DNA of 37,448 nucleotides. It comes from Pseudomonadota bacterium (GTDB lineage: Bacteria; Pseudomonadota; Alphaproteobacteria; Rhizobiales; Beijerinckiaceae). A program made the translations under genes and the position numbers. The stretch is from NCBI GenBank assembly GCA_023386155.1, contig JAEWKH010000102.1, positions 1 to 37,448 of the forward strand, given 5' to 3'. Below, one piece after another: positions 31,739-37,448 of this stretch. Below the pieces are notes generated by a model, which was not told the origin of the DNA, ran no database searches, and saw only the letters and a list, made by a program, of their open reading frames with translations. Positions within the stretch are counted from its first letter, which is position 1. Each line of letters opens with the position of its first letter.

Positions 31739-32470
31739 CTATCTGATGAGGTTTTGCCGCAGCGCCTCGGCGACGGCGTGGGTCCGGCTCGCCGTTCCGA
31801 GCTTGGAGCGGGCGGCGCGAATGTGCTTGTCGACGCCGTGCTCCGAGATGCCCATCTTCTCGCCGATGTCGCTGTCACAAAGACCTTCGGCGGCCCACTG
31901 CAAGGCCTCCTGCTCGCGGGCGGTCAGGTCTGCGGCGGCATGCTTCGGCGATTGCCGCAACGGCAAGGCGCGGCCGAGGGCATAGGTCGCGACCAGCGCC
32001 AGCATCGGCCGTTCTTCCGGCGCGATCTCGAGGTGCTCGCCGGCGAGCGAGAACCCGGCGACGTCACCTTCAAGTGTCACGAGCGGGATCGTGTAGCCTT
32101 CCCGGAGCTTAAACTCGCCCGCCTCCGCCATGATGCGGCGCGCCGTCAGGTCGGATTGGTAAGCCGGCTCCAGCTCGCTCCACAGGAATGGCGTCGTCGC
32201 CTGTTGCACTCGGTTGATCGTCGGGTCGCGGAAAAGATAGCCGTGCGAGAAGTAGCGCCGCGCCCACTCATCCGGCCAGGCGCTCATGACGACGTGCGAC
32301 AGCTGCGTGGTCCGGTCCGCGCCGGGAAGCGGGATCAAGCCTGCGAGCACCCGCTCTACGCCGAAGCGGCGGGTGATGTCGAGCAGCATCGCGCAGACGT
32401 CGCCTGGGCTGCGTGCCCGGTCGAGACGCTGGATGAACGCGATCGTGTCGCTGAGTGCCCTGCCCGCCAT
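31739..32470 (-). CDS. luxR: LuxR family quorum-sensing regulator
   Basis: The 243-aa regulator has an N-terminal autoinducer-binding domain in which W69, Y73, D82 and W97 repeat the exact spacing of the TraR ligand contacts (W57, Y61, D70, W85). A C-terminal LuxR helix-turn-helix follows at about residues 177-240 (LTAREQEALQWAAEG, then SDIGEKMGISEHGVDKHI). It is therefore a full signal-responsive receptor rather than a solo HTH protein. It lies upstream of luxI on the same strand. Confidence 0.95.
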   Translation of the reverse strand: MAGRALSDTIAFIQRLDRARSPGDVCAMLLDITRRFGVERVLAGLIPLPGADRTTQLSHVVMSAWPDEWARRYFSHGYLFRDPTINRVQQATTPFLWSELEPAYQSDLTARRIMAEAGEFKLREGYTIPLVTLEGDVAGFSLAGEHLEIAPEERPMLALVATYALGRALPLRQSPKHAAADLTAREQEALQWAAEGLCDSDIGEKMGISEHGVDKHIRAARSKLGTASRTHAVAEALRQNLIR

Positions 32471-32526
32471 TTCTTACTCTCTTTCGCAGCACTTTGGAGC
32501 CGGCGCGGACACACGTCAACATTGTA

Positions 32527-32814
32527 TTAAGGATGAGATCTACTACCCCAGCGGAAGGTTCTGCGCCGTTTGCGCCGGTCGGCTTCGTAGCGGTCCGCCG
32601 CCTTTTCGCCGATCACGTAGCCTGTCAATTTGGCGATCCGGACCGCGACGCGGCTCCAGTGCACGAATGCGCCGTGGTCGCCGGCTTGCCGCGCTTCGCG
32701 CGCCTGGTCGCGCGCTTTGGCATAGGCAAGAGCGCCGTGCTCTTCCATCGCCGCGCTTGCATCGGCTTCGACTTGACGCCTGGCATCTCGAATTCGCGCG
32801 ATGATCGACAGCAT
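32527..32814 (-). CDS. small basic hypothetical protein (95 aa)
   Basis: From ATG 32814 (GAGGGG just upstream) the protein is mostly helical and charged. It starts MLSIIARIRDARRQVEADA, continues ALAYAKARDQAREARQAGDHGAFVHWSRVAVRIAK and ends in a strongly basic stretch (RYEADRRKRRRTFRW). I do not recognise a named family. Position upstream of luxR on the same strand suggests it may be the first gene of that transcript, but 56 bp separate them. Confidence 0.65.
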   Translation of the reverse strand: MLSIIARIRDARRQVEADASAAMEEHGALAYAKARDQAREARQAGDHGAFVHWSRVAVRIAKLTGYVIGEKAADRYEADRRKRRRTFRWGSRSHP

Positions 32815-32912
32815 CTTGGCCCCTCGTCCCAGTCGCCGCTGGTTCCTTGCATCGTCCGACCCTCCCATGAACGCGCCTCGCTGCCAAGGCGGCGAGCGAC
32901 AAGGAGATGACG

Positions 32913-33194
32913 ATGCACCCGAAAGACACGACAGACCATAATGACAGCGATTTGACCACGGCCTTGCTCAGAGCGCTCTTGGAAGACGAGGGCGAGGACG
33001 GAGGCGGCACGACTGGCGATTGCGAGGCGTTTGAATGGGAGCCCATACCCGAGCCGCCGCGCCGTGCCGCGTCGAACAAAGTTACCTTTTTTCGGGACGG
33101 GCCCTTGCCGCGAGCCGCGCGGAATCTACATCGCATGATTCCAACTCAACCGCAGATAGATAAAAACCAACCACCAGGGCCAGGAGCTGCAACC
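32913..33194 (+). other. in-frame upstream extension of the secreted protein, possible separate or fused ORF
   Basis: ATG 32913 is preceded by AAGGAG at 6 bp spacing. It opens an acidic, low-complexity frame (TTALLRALLEDEGEDGGG) that runs without a stop into the downstream signal peptide. The last 70 bases are AT-richer and look like a leader, so a small protein gene may have lost its stop codon. Confidence 0.4.
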
Positions 33195-33650
33195 ATGAAC
33201 ATTAGCAACCTCGCCGTCGCCGCCCTTGCCATGGCCGCAACGACCCCGGCCCTCTCCCTTGAATCCGACCTGCGCGCCGGGCTCGGCGCGAGCGTCGCCG
33301 CAGTCAAGGCCGCCTACGGCACGCCGCTCGACCCGACGCCTGACCAGTCGACGGGTGCCCGTGTGCTGAACTTGAAGACGAAGGGCGTCCACTATTTCTT
33401 CGACGACTCTGGGAAGGTCTACAGCGTCCGCGTCGAAGAGCCCTTCGCAGGAAAGGTTGCGGGCGTCGCGATCGGCGATGGGGAACGGCAGGTCGTCGAA
33501 GCGCTCGGCGCGCCCGTCGCGACGAAAAACCTCGCGGCCCTGGACATCGGCGGCAAGCGGACGCTGCGCTTCCCCATCGACGACGCCGTGACCCAGACCG
33601 TCGTCCTCGATCGCGACGGCAGGGTCGTGCGGATGTTCGTGACCCGTTAG
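33195..33650 (+). CDS. secreted hypothetical protein (151 aa)
   Basis: ATG 33195 follows AGGAG (33182-33186). The N-terminus is a short signal peptide (MNISNLAVAALAMAATTPALS) with a likely cleavage near residue 21. The mature domain of about 130 residues has alternating strands (GVHYFFDDSGKVYSVRVEEPF, TLRFPIDDAVTQTVVLDRDGRVVRMFVTR) typical of small periplasmic beta-rich proteins. The family is unknown. The frame is open upstream to 32907, so a longer translation from 32913 is possible. A strong terminator follows. Confidence 0.75.
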   Translation: MNISNLAVAALAMAATTPALSLESDLRAGLGASVAAVKAAYGTPLDPTPDQSTGARVLNLKTKGVHYFFDDSGKVYSVRVEEPFAGKVAGVAIGDGERQVVEALGAPVATKNLAALDIGGKRTLRFPIDDAVTQTVVLDRDGRVVRMFVTR

Positions 33651-33673
33651 GTCTCGCCGCCTGACGAACAGAC

Positions 33674-33696
33674 AGAAGGGCCGTTACGGCCCTTCT
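33674..33696 (+). terminator. intrinsic terminator
   Basis: The perfect 10-bp arms AGAAGGGCCG (33674-33683) and CGGCCCTTCT (33687-33696) have a 3-nt loop and are followed by a T-rich tail. It lies 24 bp after the stop of the secreted protein. Confidence 0.8.
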
Positions 33697-33723
33697 TATT
33701 CCTGTTGTCTGATTTGCGATTAG

Positions 33724-33931
33724 GGCGTCTCGTGGGTCACAGCGGAACTCGTCTACTTCCTAGCCGTCCTCGATCTGGGCGCGATGGTCGCCCATCTTGC
33801 TGTCCTAAGGCGCACCAGCCTGATCGTCAGCTTCGTGATCTCAGGCCTCCTGTTCAAGGAGACTAACGTCAAGATGAAGGCGGTGATGATTGGGGGTCCT
33901 GATCGTGGGAATGGCCTTCATGATTTTTAGG
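33724..33931 (+). pseudogene. decayed fragment of a DMT/EamA-type transporter
   Basis: Translation from 33724 gives a membrane-like segment. Its most telling part is LRRTSLIVSFVISGLLFKE, which resembles the ninth helix and following loop of EamA/DMT permeases. Near 33895 the frame shifts: after VMIGG the +1 frame reads GVLIVGMAFMIF, as the last helix should. There is no start codon and no upstream half, so only the C-terminal end of the gene survives with a frameshift. Confidence 0.6.
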
Positions 33932-33979
33932 GAGGTAACCGCGCCGGGGGCCGCTGGCGGCAAACCTCTCCGTCAACTT

Positions 33980-34022
33980 GGCACCGCCTCGCTCTTTCTT
34001 AGGAACCCGAAGGTGCCTTTTT
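33980..34022 (+). terminator. weak terminator-like inverted repeat
   Basis: GGCACC (33980-33985) pairs with GGTGCC (34012-34017), and five T follow (34018-34022). The 26-nt loop is long, although AGGAACC (34001-34007) can also pair imperfectly with the right arm. It would insulate the toxin-antitoxin operon from upstream transcription. Confidence 0.35.
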
Positions 34023-34057
34023 CAGTTATTGCAGTTATTTGACAAGACCTCTATATT
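34023..34057 (+). promoter_or_regulatory. putative promoter of the HTH/PIN operon with tandem 9-bp repeat
   Basis: TTGCAG (34029-34034) and TATATT (34052-34057) are separated by 17 bp and resemble -35 and -10 boxes. The -35 element lies in a tandem repeat, CAGTTATTG/CAGTTATTT (34023-34040), a possible operator for autoregulation by the HTH antitoxin. The ATG follows 22 bp after the -10 box. Confidence 0.5.
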
Positions 34058-34078
34058 CCAAGGCTAGAGGAGATGATG

Positions 34079-34525
34079 ATGACCGCCCAGGTTCTTGAAT
34101 ACATGCGCATGCCGGAGCGTGACCTGAAACAGGTCGGCGCGATGCCGAAGCTCGGCGGCGGCGACAAGGTCGAAGTCAGGCTGCGGACGGAGAAGGGTGC
34201 GGACCGGGTCGTCCCCCTGCCCCGCGAGGCCGTGATGCTGGTGGAGGTTCTGCTCGACCATCTCCTGCGGGGCGAGCGGGTTGCGGTGCTGGCCGAGGAG
34301 CAGGAGCTGAGCCCGAACGAGGCGGCCAGCCTCCTGGGGATCTCCCGCCCCTTGGTGGTTCACCGCATGGACGTCGGCGACCTGCCGTTCCGCCACGTCG
34401 GGACGCATCGCAGGGCCAAGCTGAAGGACGTCCTGGCCCTGAAGGACAAGATCGATACGCAGCGGAAGGCACTCGAGGCTTTGGCTGAGGATACAGAGGA
34501 ACTGATGCGCGACTATGAGCTATAA
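34079..34525 (+). CDS. HTH antitoxin-like DNA-binding protein
   Basis: The 148-aa protein, from ATG 34079 (AGAGGAG 6 bp upstream; ATG 34073 and 34076 are also in frame), has an excisionase/MerR-like helix-turn-helix. It reads LSPNEAASLLGISRPLVVHRMDVGDLPFRHVGTHRR at about residues 80-117. A C-terminal helical tail (KLKDVLALKDKIDTQRKALEAL) probably binds the toxin. It overlaps the PIN gene by 11 bp. This pairing of an excisionase-like HTH antitoxin with a PIN toxin is a known type II toxin-antitoxin arrangement. Confidence 0.85.
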   Translation: MTAQVLEYMRMPERDLKQVGAMPKLGGGDKVEVRLRTEKGADRVVPLPREAVMLVEVLLDHLLRGERVAVLAEEQELSPNEAASLLGISRPLVVHRMDVGDLPFRHVGTHRRAKLKDVLALKDKIDTQRKALEALAEDTEELMRDYEL

Positions 34526-35090
34526 GCCTCCCGTCGCCGTCTACGACGCGTGCGTCCTCTACCCTTTCCACCTGCGTAACTTGCTGATCCAGTGCGCCGC
34601 CGAACGTTTGGTGGAGGCGCGCTGGAGCGATGACATCCACGACGAGTGGATCCGCAACCTCCTAGCCAAGGAGGCCGGTGTGACGTCCGAACGCCTGAAC
34701 CTGACGCGCGAGCGGATGGAAAAGGCCTTGCCCGGCGCGTCAGTCTCCGATTATCGCCAATATATCGACGGCATAGCCCTGCGCGATCCGGACGACCGCC
34801 ATGTCGTGGCGGCCGGAATTGCCGCTGGCGCTTCCGTCATCGTGACGTGGAATGTCCGCGACTTTCCCAAGAAGGAACTCGCGCGGCACGGCCTCGCCAA
34901 GGTGGACCCGGACACGTTCTTGATGGAACTTTATGCGGCGGCTCAAGACCCGCTCGTCGCCGCCACCGCCAACGCCCGCAGGAATTTGAGCAAAAGCGGC
35001 TTGGGCGCGCAGGAGTTCATCGAGGCGCTCAAGCGGCAGAAGCTCGAGCGCTTCGCAGGGGTGATGATGGGTCACCTTCACGACCTATAG
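34515..35090 (+). CDS. PIN-domain toxin (VapC-like ribonuclease)
   Basis: The 191-aa PIN protein has the four acidic metal ligands: D11 (AVYDACVLYP), E44 (IHDEW), D94 (RDPDDRHVVAA) and D116 (TWNVRDFPKK). It is longer than classical VapC (about 130 aa) through a C-terminal helical extension (ANARRNLSKSGLGAQEFIEALKRQ). Toxicity would come from RNA cleavage; the target is unknown. Translation is coupled to the antitoxin gene through an 11-bp overlap. Confidence 0.87.
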   Translation: MSYKPPVAVYDACVLYPFHLRNLLIQCAAERLVEARWSDDIHDEWIRNLLAKEAGVTSERLNLTRERMEKALPGASVSDYRQYIDGIALRDPDDRHVVAAGIAAGASVIVTWNVRDFPKKELARHGLAKVDPDTFLMELYAAAQDPLVAATANARRNLSKSGLGAQEFIEALKRQKLERFAGVMMGHLHDL

Positions 35091-35406
35091 CTCCCGCCGT
35101 AGGAACGCATTGCGCAGCAGGGTTTCGACCACTGTGCTGCGATCTCTGAGGAGTAGGTGCTATTTGCCTAAATGATTCTGAAATATGCCAGAATTGAAGC
35201 TAGACAGCCAAGAGCGAATCGCCTAATGCTTAAGGTCCGCTCAATTCAACAGCAAGTGAGCGAACGCATGGTCTGAGTGCCAGCTCAAACCATGCGCCTT
35301 GATCAATCTGCCAATAGGGGGCAGACCGCTCTGAGAATCAGGGTGAATATGAAGCGTGGCCGAGTCCGCGTCAACCCCTATTGGCTTCTGGCTGAGGGGA
35401 ATTGGC
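35091..35406 (+). other. 316-bp intergenic region with nested inverted repeats
   Basis: No gene is recognised. It contains two inverted repeats. The first has arms CGCATGGT (35265-35272) and ACCATGCG (35289-35296) with an inner TGAG/CTCA pair. The second has perfect 11-bp arms GCCAATAGGGG (35310-35320) and CCCCTATTGGC (35375-35385), 54 bp apart, ending 21 bp before the GTG start at 35407. A structured 5' leader is possible. Confidence 0.55.
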
Positions 35407-35700
35407 GTGGACAAGAATCAAGAGCCTACAAAGTTTCCGGTCGCTCGCTATGTCGAGGACGGCACAGCCGTTGATCTCGTCCGAGTGCCAGACAAGTACT
35501 TCTTTCATTTTGACCTGCAGGTCGCGTTGCTACGGCAGCTACGTCGGCTTTTTGGGAAAGAGCCCCTACTGATGATCGGCGGCTTCGGCCGCTCTGAAAT
35601 CAAGTTTTTTGGGAACTCAAGGCTTGCCGCCATTTATAATGCCCGTGGTTTGCGATTTAGCGATTTGGACTGGACGAGGCAGCGCTTCGTAGCAGCATGA
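35407..35700 (+). CDS. hypothetical protein (97 aa)
   Basis: The frame starts at GTG 35407 behind GAGGGGA; a longer frame from GTG 35356 is possible. The N-terminus reads VDKNQEPTKFPVARYVEDG, and the centre contains FFHFDLQVALLRQLRRLFGKEPLLMIGGFG. The product is neutral to basic with mixed strands and helices, and no family is recognised. A strong terminator follows 20 bp after the stop. Confidence 0.6.
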   Translation: MDKNQEPTKFPVARYVEDGTAVDLVRVPDKYFFHFDLQVALLRQLRRLFGKEPLLMIGGFGRSEIKFFGNSRLAAIYNARGLRFSDLDWTRQRFVAA

Positions 35701-35719
35701 AGTGCAGATGAATTTGAAA

Positions 35720-35749
35720 GAAAGCGAGCGCCAAATGGCGCTCGCTTTC
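35720..35749 (+). terminator. intrinsic terminator, 13-bp stem
   Basis: Perfect arms GAAAGCGAGCGCC (35720-35732) and GGCGCTCGCTTTC (35737-35749) enclose the loop AAAT. There is no long T run beyond the T's in the right arm, but stem stability and position 20 bp after a stop codon make a terminator the best reading. Confidence 0.75.
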
Positions 35750-35779
35750 ACTTGGGAACAACATCACGAGACAAATCAA

Positions 35780-35950
35780 ATGACAAATAAATTTCAACCC
35801 TCTCCCACCACCAATGCTCCGTTGACGCCCAGCCAAAAAGGATTGTCCTCCGGCAATCTCCAGACGGCTTTACGCCCTGCTCCTGCCCCTGCAGCACCGT
35901 CCAGCAACCAATCAAGTGGCTCGTCATCGAACGCGTCGAAGAAATCCTGA
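35780..35950 (+). CDS. small low-complexity protein (56 aa)
   Basis: ATG 35780 opens a frame of 56 residues, rich in Pro, Ser, Ala, Asn and Thr, beginning MTNKFQPSPTTNAPLTPSQK and ending in SNASKKS. The ribosome-binding site is weak. A GLSSG motif and Lys-terminated, disordered tail are shared with the next small ORF, supporting a real, duplicated gene. The function is unknown. Confidence 0.45.
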   Translation: MTNKFQPSPTTNAPLTPSQKGLSSGNLQTALRPAPAPAAPSSNQSSGSSSNASKKS

Positions 35951-35996
35951 TTCCTTTCGCCTCGCCCATCAGCGCAATTTAGAAAGCCAGACCTCA

Positions 35997-36203
35997 ATGA
36001 TTAAGCGTATGTCCGTTTTTCCTGGTCGCCCCGGCGATCCCTCCATGCTCACCCAAGGCCTGAAAGTGCAAGGCGGCTTGACCTCCGAGTTGCTCAAGCA
36101 AGGGCTCTCATCAGGCTCCCAAGGCGGTTCGAAGCCCGGCACCGCGCAGACTTCTGCCGCTCCGAATGCTAATGTGCCGCTGAAATCGGATCGGAAGCGT
36201 TGA
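35997..36203 (+). CDS. small low-complexity protein (68 aa)
   Basis: The frame from ATG 35997 encodes MIKRMSVFPGRPGDPS, then repeated Gly-Leu segments (LTQGLKVQGGLTSELLKQGLSSG) and a disordered basic C-terminus (PLKSDRKR). It shares KQGLSSG/QKGLSSG with the preceding small ORF. Its stop codon overlaps the TTG start of the next gene (TTGA), suggesting translational coupling. No family is recognised. Confidence 0.5.
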   Translation: MIKRMSVFPGRPGDPSMLTQGLKVQGGLTSELLKQGLSSGSQGGSKPGTAQTSAAPNANVPLKSDRKR

Positions 36204-36781
36204 ACGCCTGGGACCTCTTGACGAAGGAACAATGGGAGATTGTCTCAGCGATCGGAACGGCCGCCGCGGCCGTGATCGCAGCGCTCGGCTTGGGCTTCGT
36301 TGGCCTTCAGATCCGTGAGGCCAGAAAGTCTTCCGATATTCAAGCTCTCAGCGAATTCCTCCGCGGTGCGACAGAACGGGAAGAGGCCTTGCTCGTAGCG
36401 CAAGATGACGCGGCCAGGAAGAGAGCCTTCCTTGAGTTTGCGAACTTCCTCGAGGTCCAAGCGGCAGCCCTGAACGGGAATCTCTACCCTCGTGTCACCC
36501 GTGAGATCGTTCGTGAAAAGCTTTGGGATTCCCTCGCCGTCATCGAGTCGGCAGAACCCTGGTTCGACGAGCTGATGGCAGCAAAGTCGAGCCCGACAAC
36601 CTTCAAACATCTCCTGCGCTTCCGGAAAAAGGAGCGTCGCAGGATCGACAAGGTGAAAGCTCTTCAGGAGCAGCTTTTGGAAGAGCAAGATGAGCCGGCT
36701 CAAAACATTGAGGCTCCACCTGTGGTAGAGGCGCAATCAGAGGGGCATCTCAGCGCGTCCGTACCCCAGCCCATGAAATAA
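36200..36781 (+). CDS. membrane-anchored hypothetical protein (193 aa)
   Basis: The start TTG 36200 overlaps the previous stop. One membrane helix lies at about residues 17-38 (AIGTAAAAVIAALGLGFVGLQI), followed by a helical cytoplasmic domain rich in Glu/Arg (FLRGATEREEALLVAQDDAARKRAFLEF). The tail is Pro/Gln-rich (EAPPVVEAQSEGHLSASVPQPMK). It resembles single-span helical proteins of unknown function found beside mobile elements. No function is assigned. Confidence 0.65.
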   Translation: MNAWDLLTKEQWEIVSAIGTAAAAVIAALGLGFVGLQIREARKSSDIQALSEFLRGATEREEALLVAQDDAARKRAFLEFANFLEVQAAALNGNLYPRVTREIVREKLWDSLAVIESAEPWFDELMAAKSSPTTFKHLLRFRKKERRRIDKVKALQEQLLEEQDEPAQNIEAPPVVEAQSEGHLSASVPQPMK

Positions 36782-36814
36782 GGCTCGCATTTCTGCTGAT
36801 GCCGAAAACTCCTT

Positions 36815-37162
36815 TTAGGCTCCGTGAGCGCAGAGACTGTCACCTGGAGCTTCCAAGCGCTCGGTCATTCCGTAGTCGCGCATGACGGCAGCGACCCTCA
36901 AACGATATTTCGCGAACACGCCTGTCCGCCCCTTTGCTTGGGTCGCCCGATGTTTGGGCCGGTTGCGCCAGGCTTGGACAGCAGCTTCGTCCCGCCAGAA
37001 TGAAAGCGAGAGGAGCTTGCCCGGCTCCACAAGGCTTTGAAAGCGCTCGACGGAAATGAAACCGTCGATCTCGCTCAGTTCGTCGCGGAGTTCCGCGGCA
37101 AGGTCGAGATAGTGCTGCTTTTGACCCTCTGCGGGCCACACTTCGAAGATGACTGCGATCAT
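36815..37162 (-). CDS. ABM-domain monooxygenase-like protein
   Basis: The 115-aa protein has an antibiotic-biosynthesis-monooxygenase (dimeric alpha+beta barrel) fold signature. It reads MIAVIFEVWPAEGQKQHYLDLAAELRDELSEIDGFISVERFQS, then KLLSLSFWRDEAAVQAWRN and a conserved-looking HRATQAKG segment with a His. Such small proteins act on quinones or haem or have no known substrate. The start is ATG 37162 and it is convergent with the membrane-anchored gene. Confidence 0.85.
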   Translation of the reverse strand: MIAVIFEVWPAEGQKQHYLDLAAELRDELSEIDGFISVERFQSLVEPGKLLSLSFWRDEAAVQAWRNRPKHRATQAKGRTGVFAKYRLRVAAVMRDYGMTERLEAPGDSLCAHGA

Positions 37163-37379
37163 GGGTTTACCGATGCAAAATGGGCGCTACGCTACTTGAG
37201 ACGAGATTAGTAGGGACATTCCAGCAGCTCGCCTTTTGCTACCACAAGTATAATACTTTGGGCTAATAAACCTACTAGCGGTAGATATTTCATGTTGACT
37301 GGGAAAATATAACATTCCACACAACTAGTGCGTTAGGCAAATCCCTTGCCTACACGCTCAACATGTAATGGAGAGAGCC
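37163..37379. other. AT-rich intergenic region with a small palindrome
   Basis: The 217-bp region is clearly AT-richer than the rest of the window. AAGTATAATACTT (37246-37258) is a perfect 13-bp palindrome overlapping a TATAAT-like -10 box, so it may be a promoter with an operator. No gene and no copy of the transposon end repeat is present. Confidence 0.45.
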
Positions 37380-37439
37380 ATGAAGCTCGTTATCACCACG
37401 ACGAAGACCAGCACTGCGCTGATGGCTTCTGAGGGCTAA
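37380..37439 (+). CDS. possible 19-aa peptide ORF
   Basis: ATG 37380 follows GGAGAG (37370-37375) at good spacing and runs 19 codons to a TAA at 37437, encoding MKLVITTTKTSTALMASEG. It could be a leader peptide, a precursor peptide or chance. The downstream context is outside the window. Confidence 0.25.
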   Translation: MKLVITTTKTSTALMASEG

Positions 37440-37448
37440 CCCTCGTGG

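Noticed and set aside
34039..34057. TTGACA (34039) with TATATT as promoter
   Set aside because: The spacing is only about 8 bp; TTGCAG at 34029 with 17 bp spacing is the better reading.

Overview
The window looks like a chromosomal segment of a GC-rich alphaproteobacterium, most likely Hyphomicrobiales and perhaps a Methylobacteriaceae/Microvirga-type genome. This is inferred from the protein families, GC-rich third codon positions and palindromic intergenic repeats; no rRNA or tRNA gene is present to confirm it. No CRISPR array was seen.

Positions 1 to about 21,339 are ordinary core genome. They hold a small ArsC/Spx-like reductase, a membrane-anchored unknown, and a guanine-nucleotide block on the minus strand (guaB, a MAPEG protein, an RsmB-like rRNA methyltransferase and guaA). 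A membrane-anchored dual-specificity phosphatase and a tiny lipoprotein lie on the opposite strand. Next come an MFS exporter, a dienelactone hydrolase, a galactose-dehydrogenase-like oxidoreductase, rlmE and ppx/gppA. A divergent PLP aminotransferase/RidA pair follows, then a complete efp-epmA-epmB set for making and beta-lysylating elongation factor P. The block ends with a small membrane protein, the ribosome-rescue hydrolase arfB, an AEC carrier and a small unknown protein. Convergent gene pairs are often separated by palindromes that probably act as two-way terminators.

At 21,340 the picture changes. Only the 3' part of dprA (20,884-21,339, minus strand) survives. It is cut at the conserved REVFAVPGS motif by a transposon end that starts TGTTGAATCTC and carries three 17-bp repeats. 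Behind that end is a tightly overlapping minus-strand operon, tnsA-tnsB-tnsC-tniQ-tniQ (29,185 to 21,558). This is a Tn7-like element with two full-length, paralogous TniQ/TnsD-type target selectors. Neither the other transposon end nor the 5' part of dprA is in the window, so everything from 29.4 kb to the right edge may be cargo.

That right-hand region is accessory in character. It carries an XRE regulator, a luxR-luxI quorum-sensing operon with two downstream unknowns (one GNAT-like), small orphan proteins, a decayed DMT-transporter fragment and an HTH/PIN-domain toxin-antitoxin pair. Further right are a possibly structured leader before an unknown 97-aa protein, two small low-complexity proteins followed by a coupled membrane-anchored protein, and an ABM-domain monooxygenase. 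A possible 19-codon peptide ORF sits at the edge.

The most notable reading is a Tn7-like transposon with duplicated target selectors that has broken the natural-transformation gene dprA and may carry a quorum-sensing system. The insertion itself is well supported. The cargo assignment is inference, because the far end is out of view.
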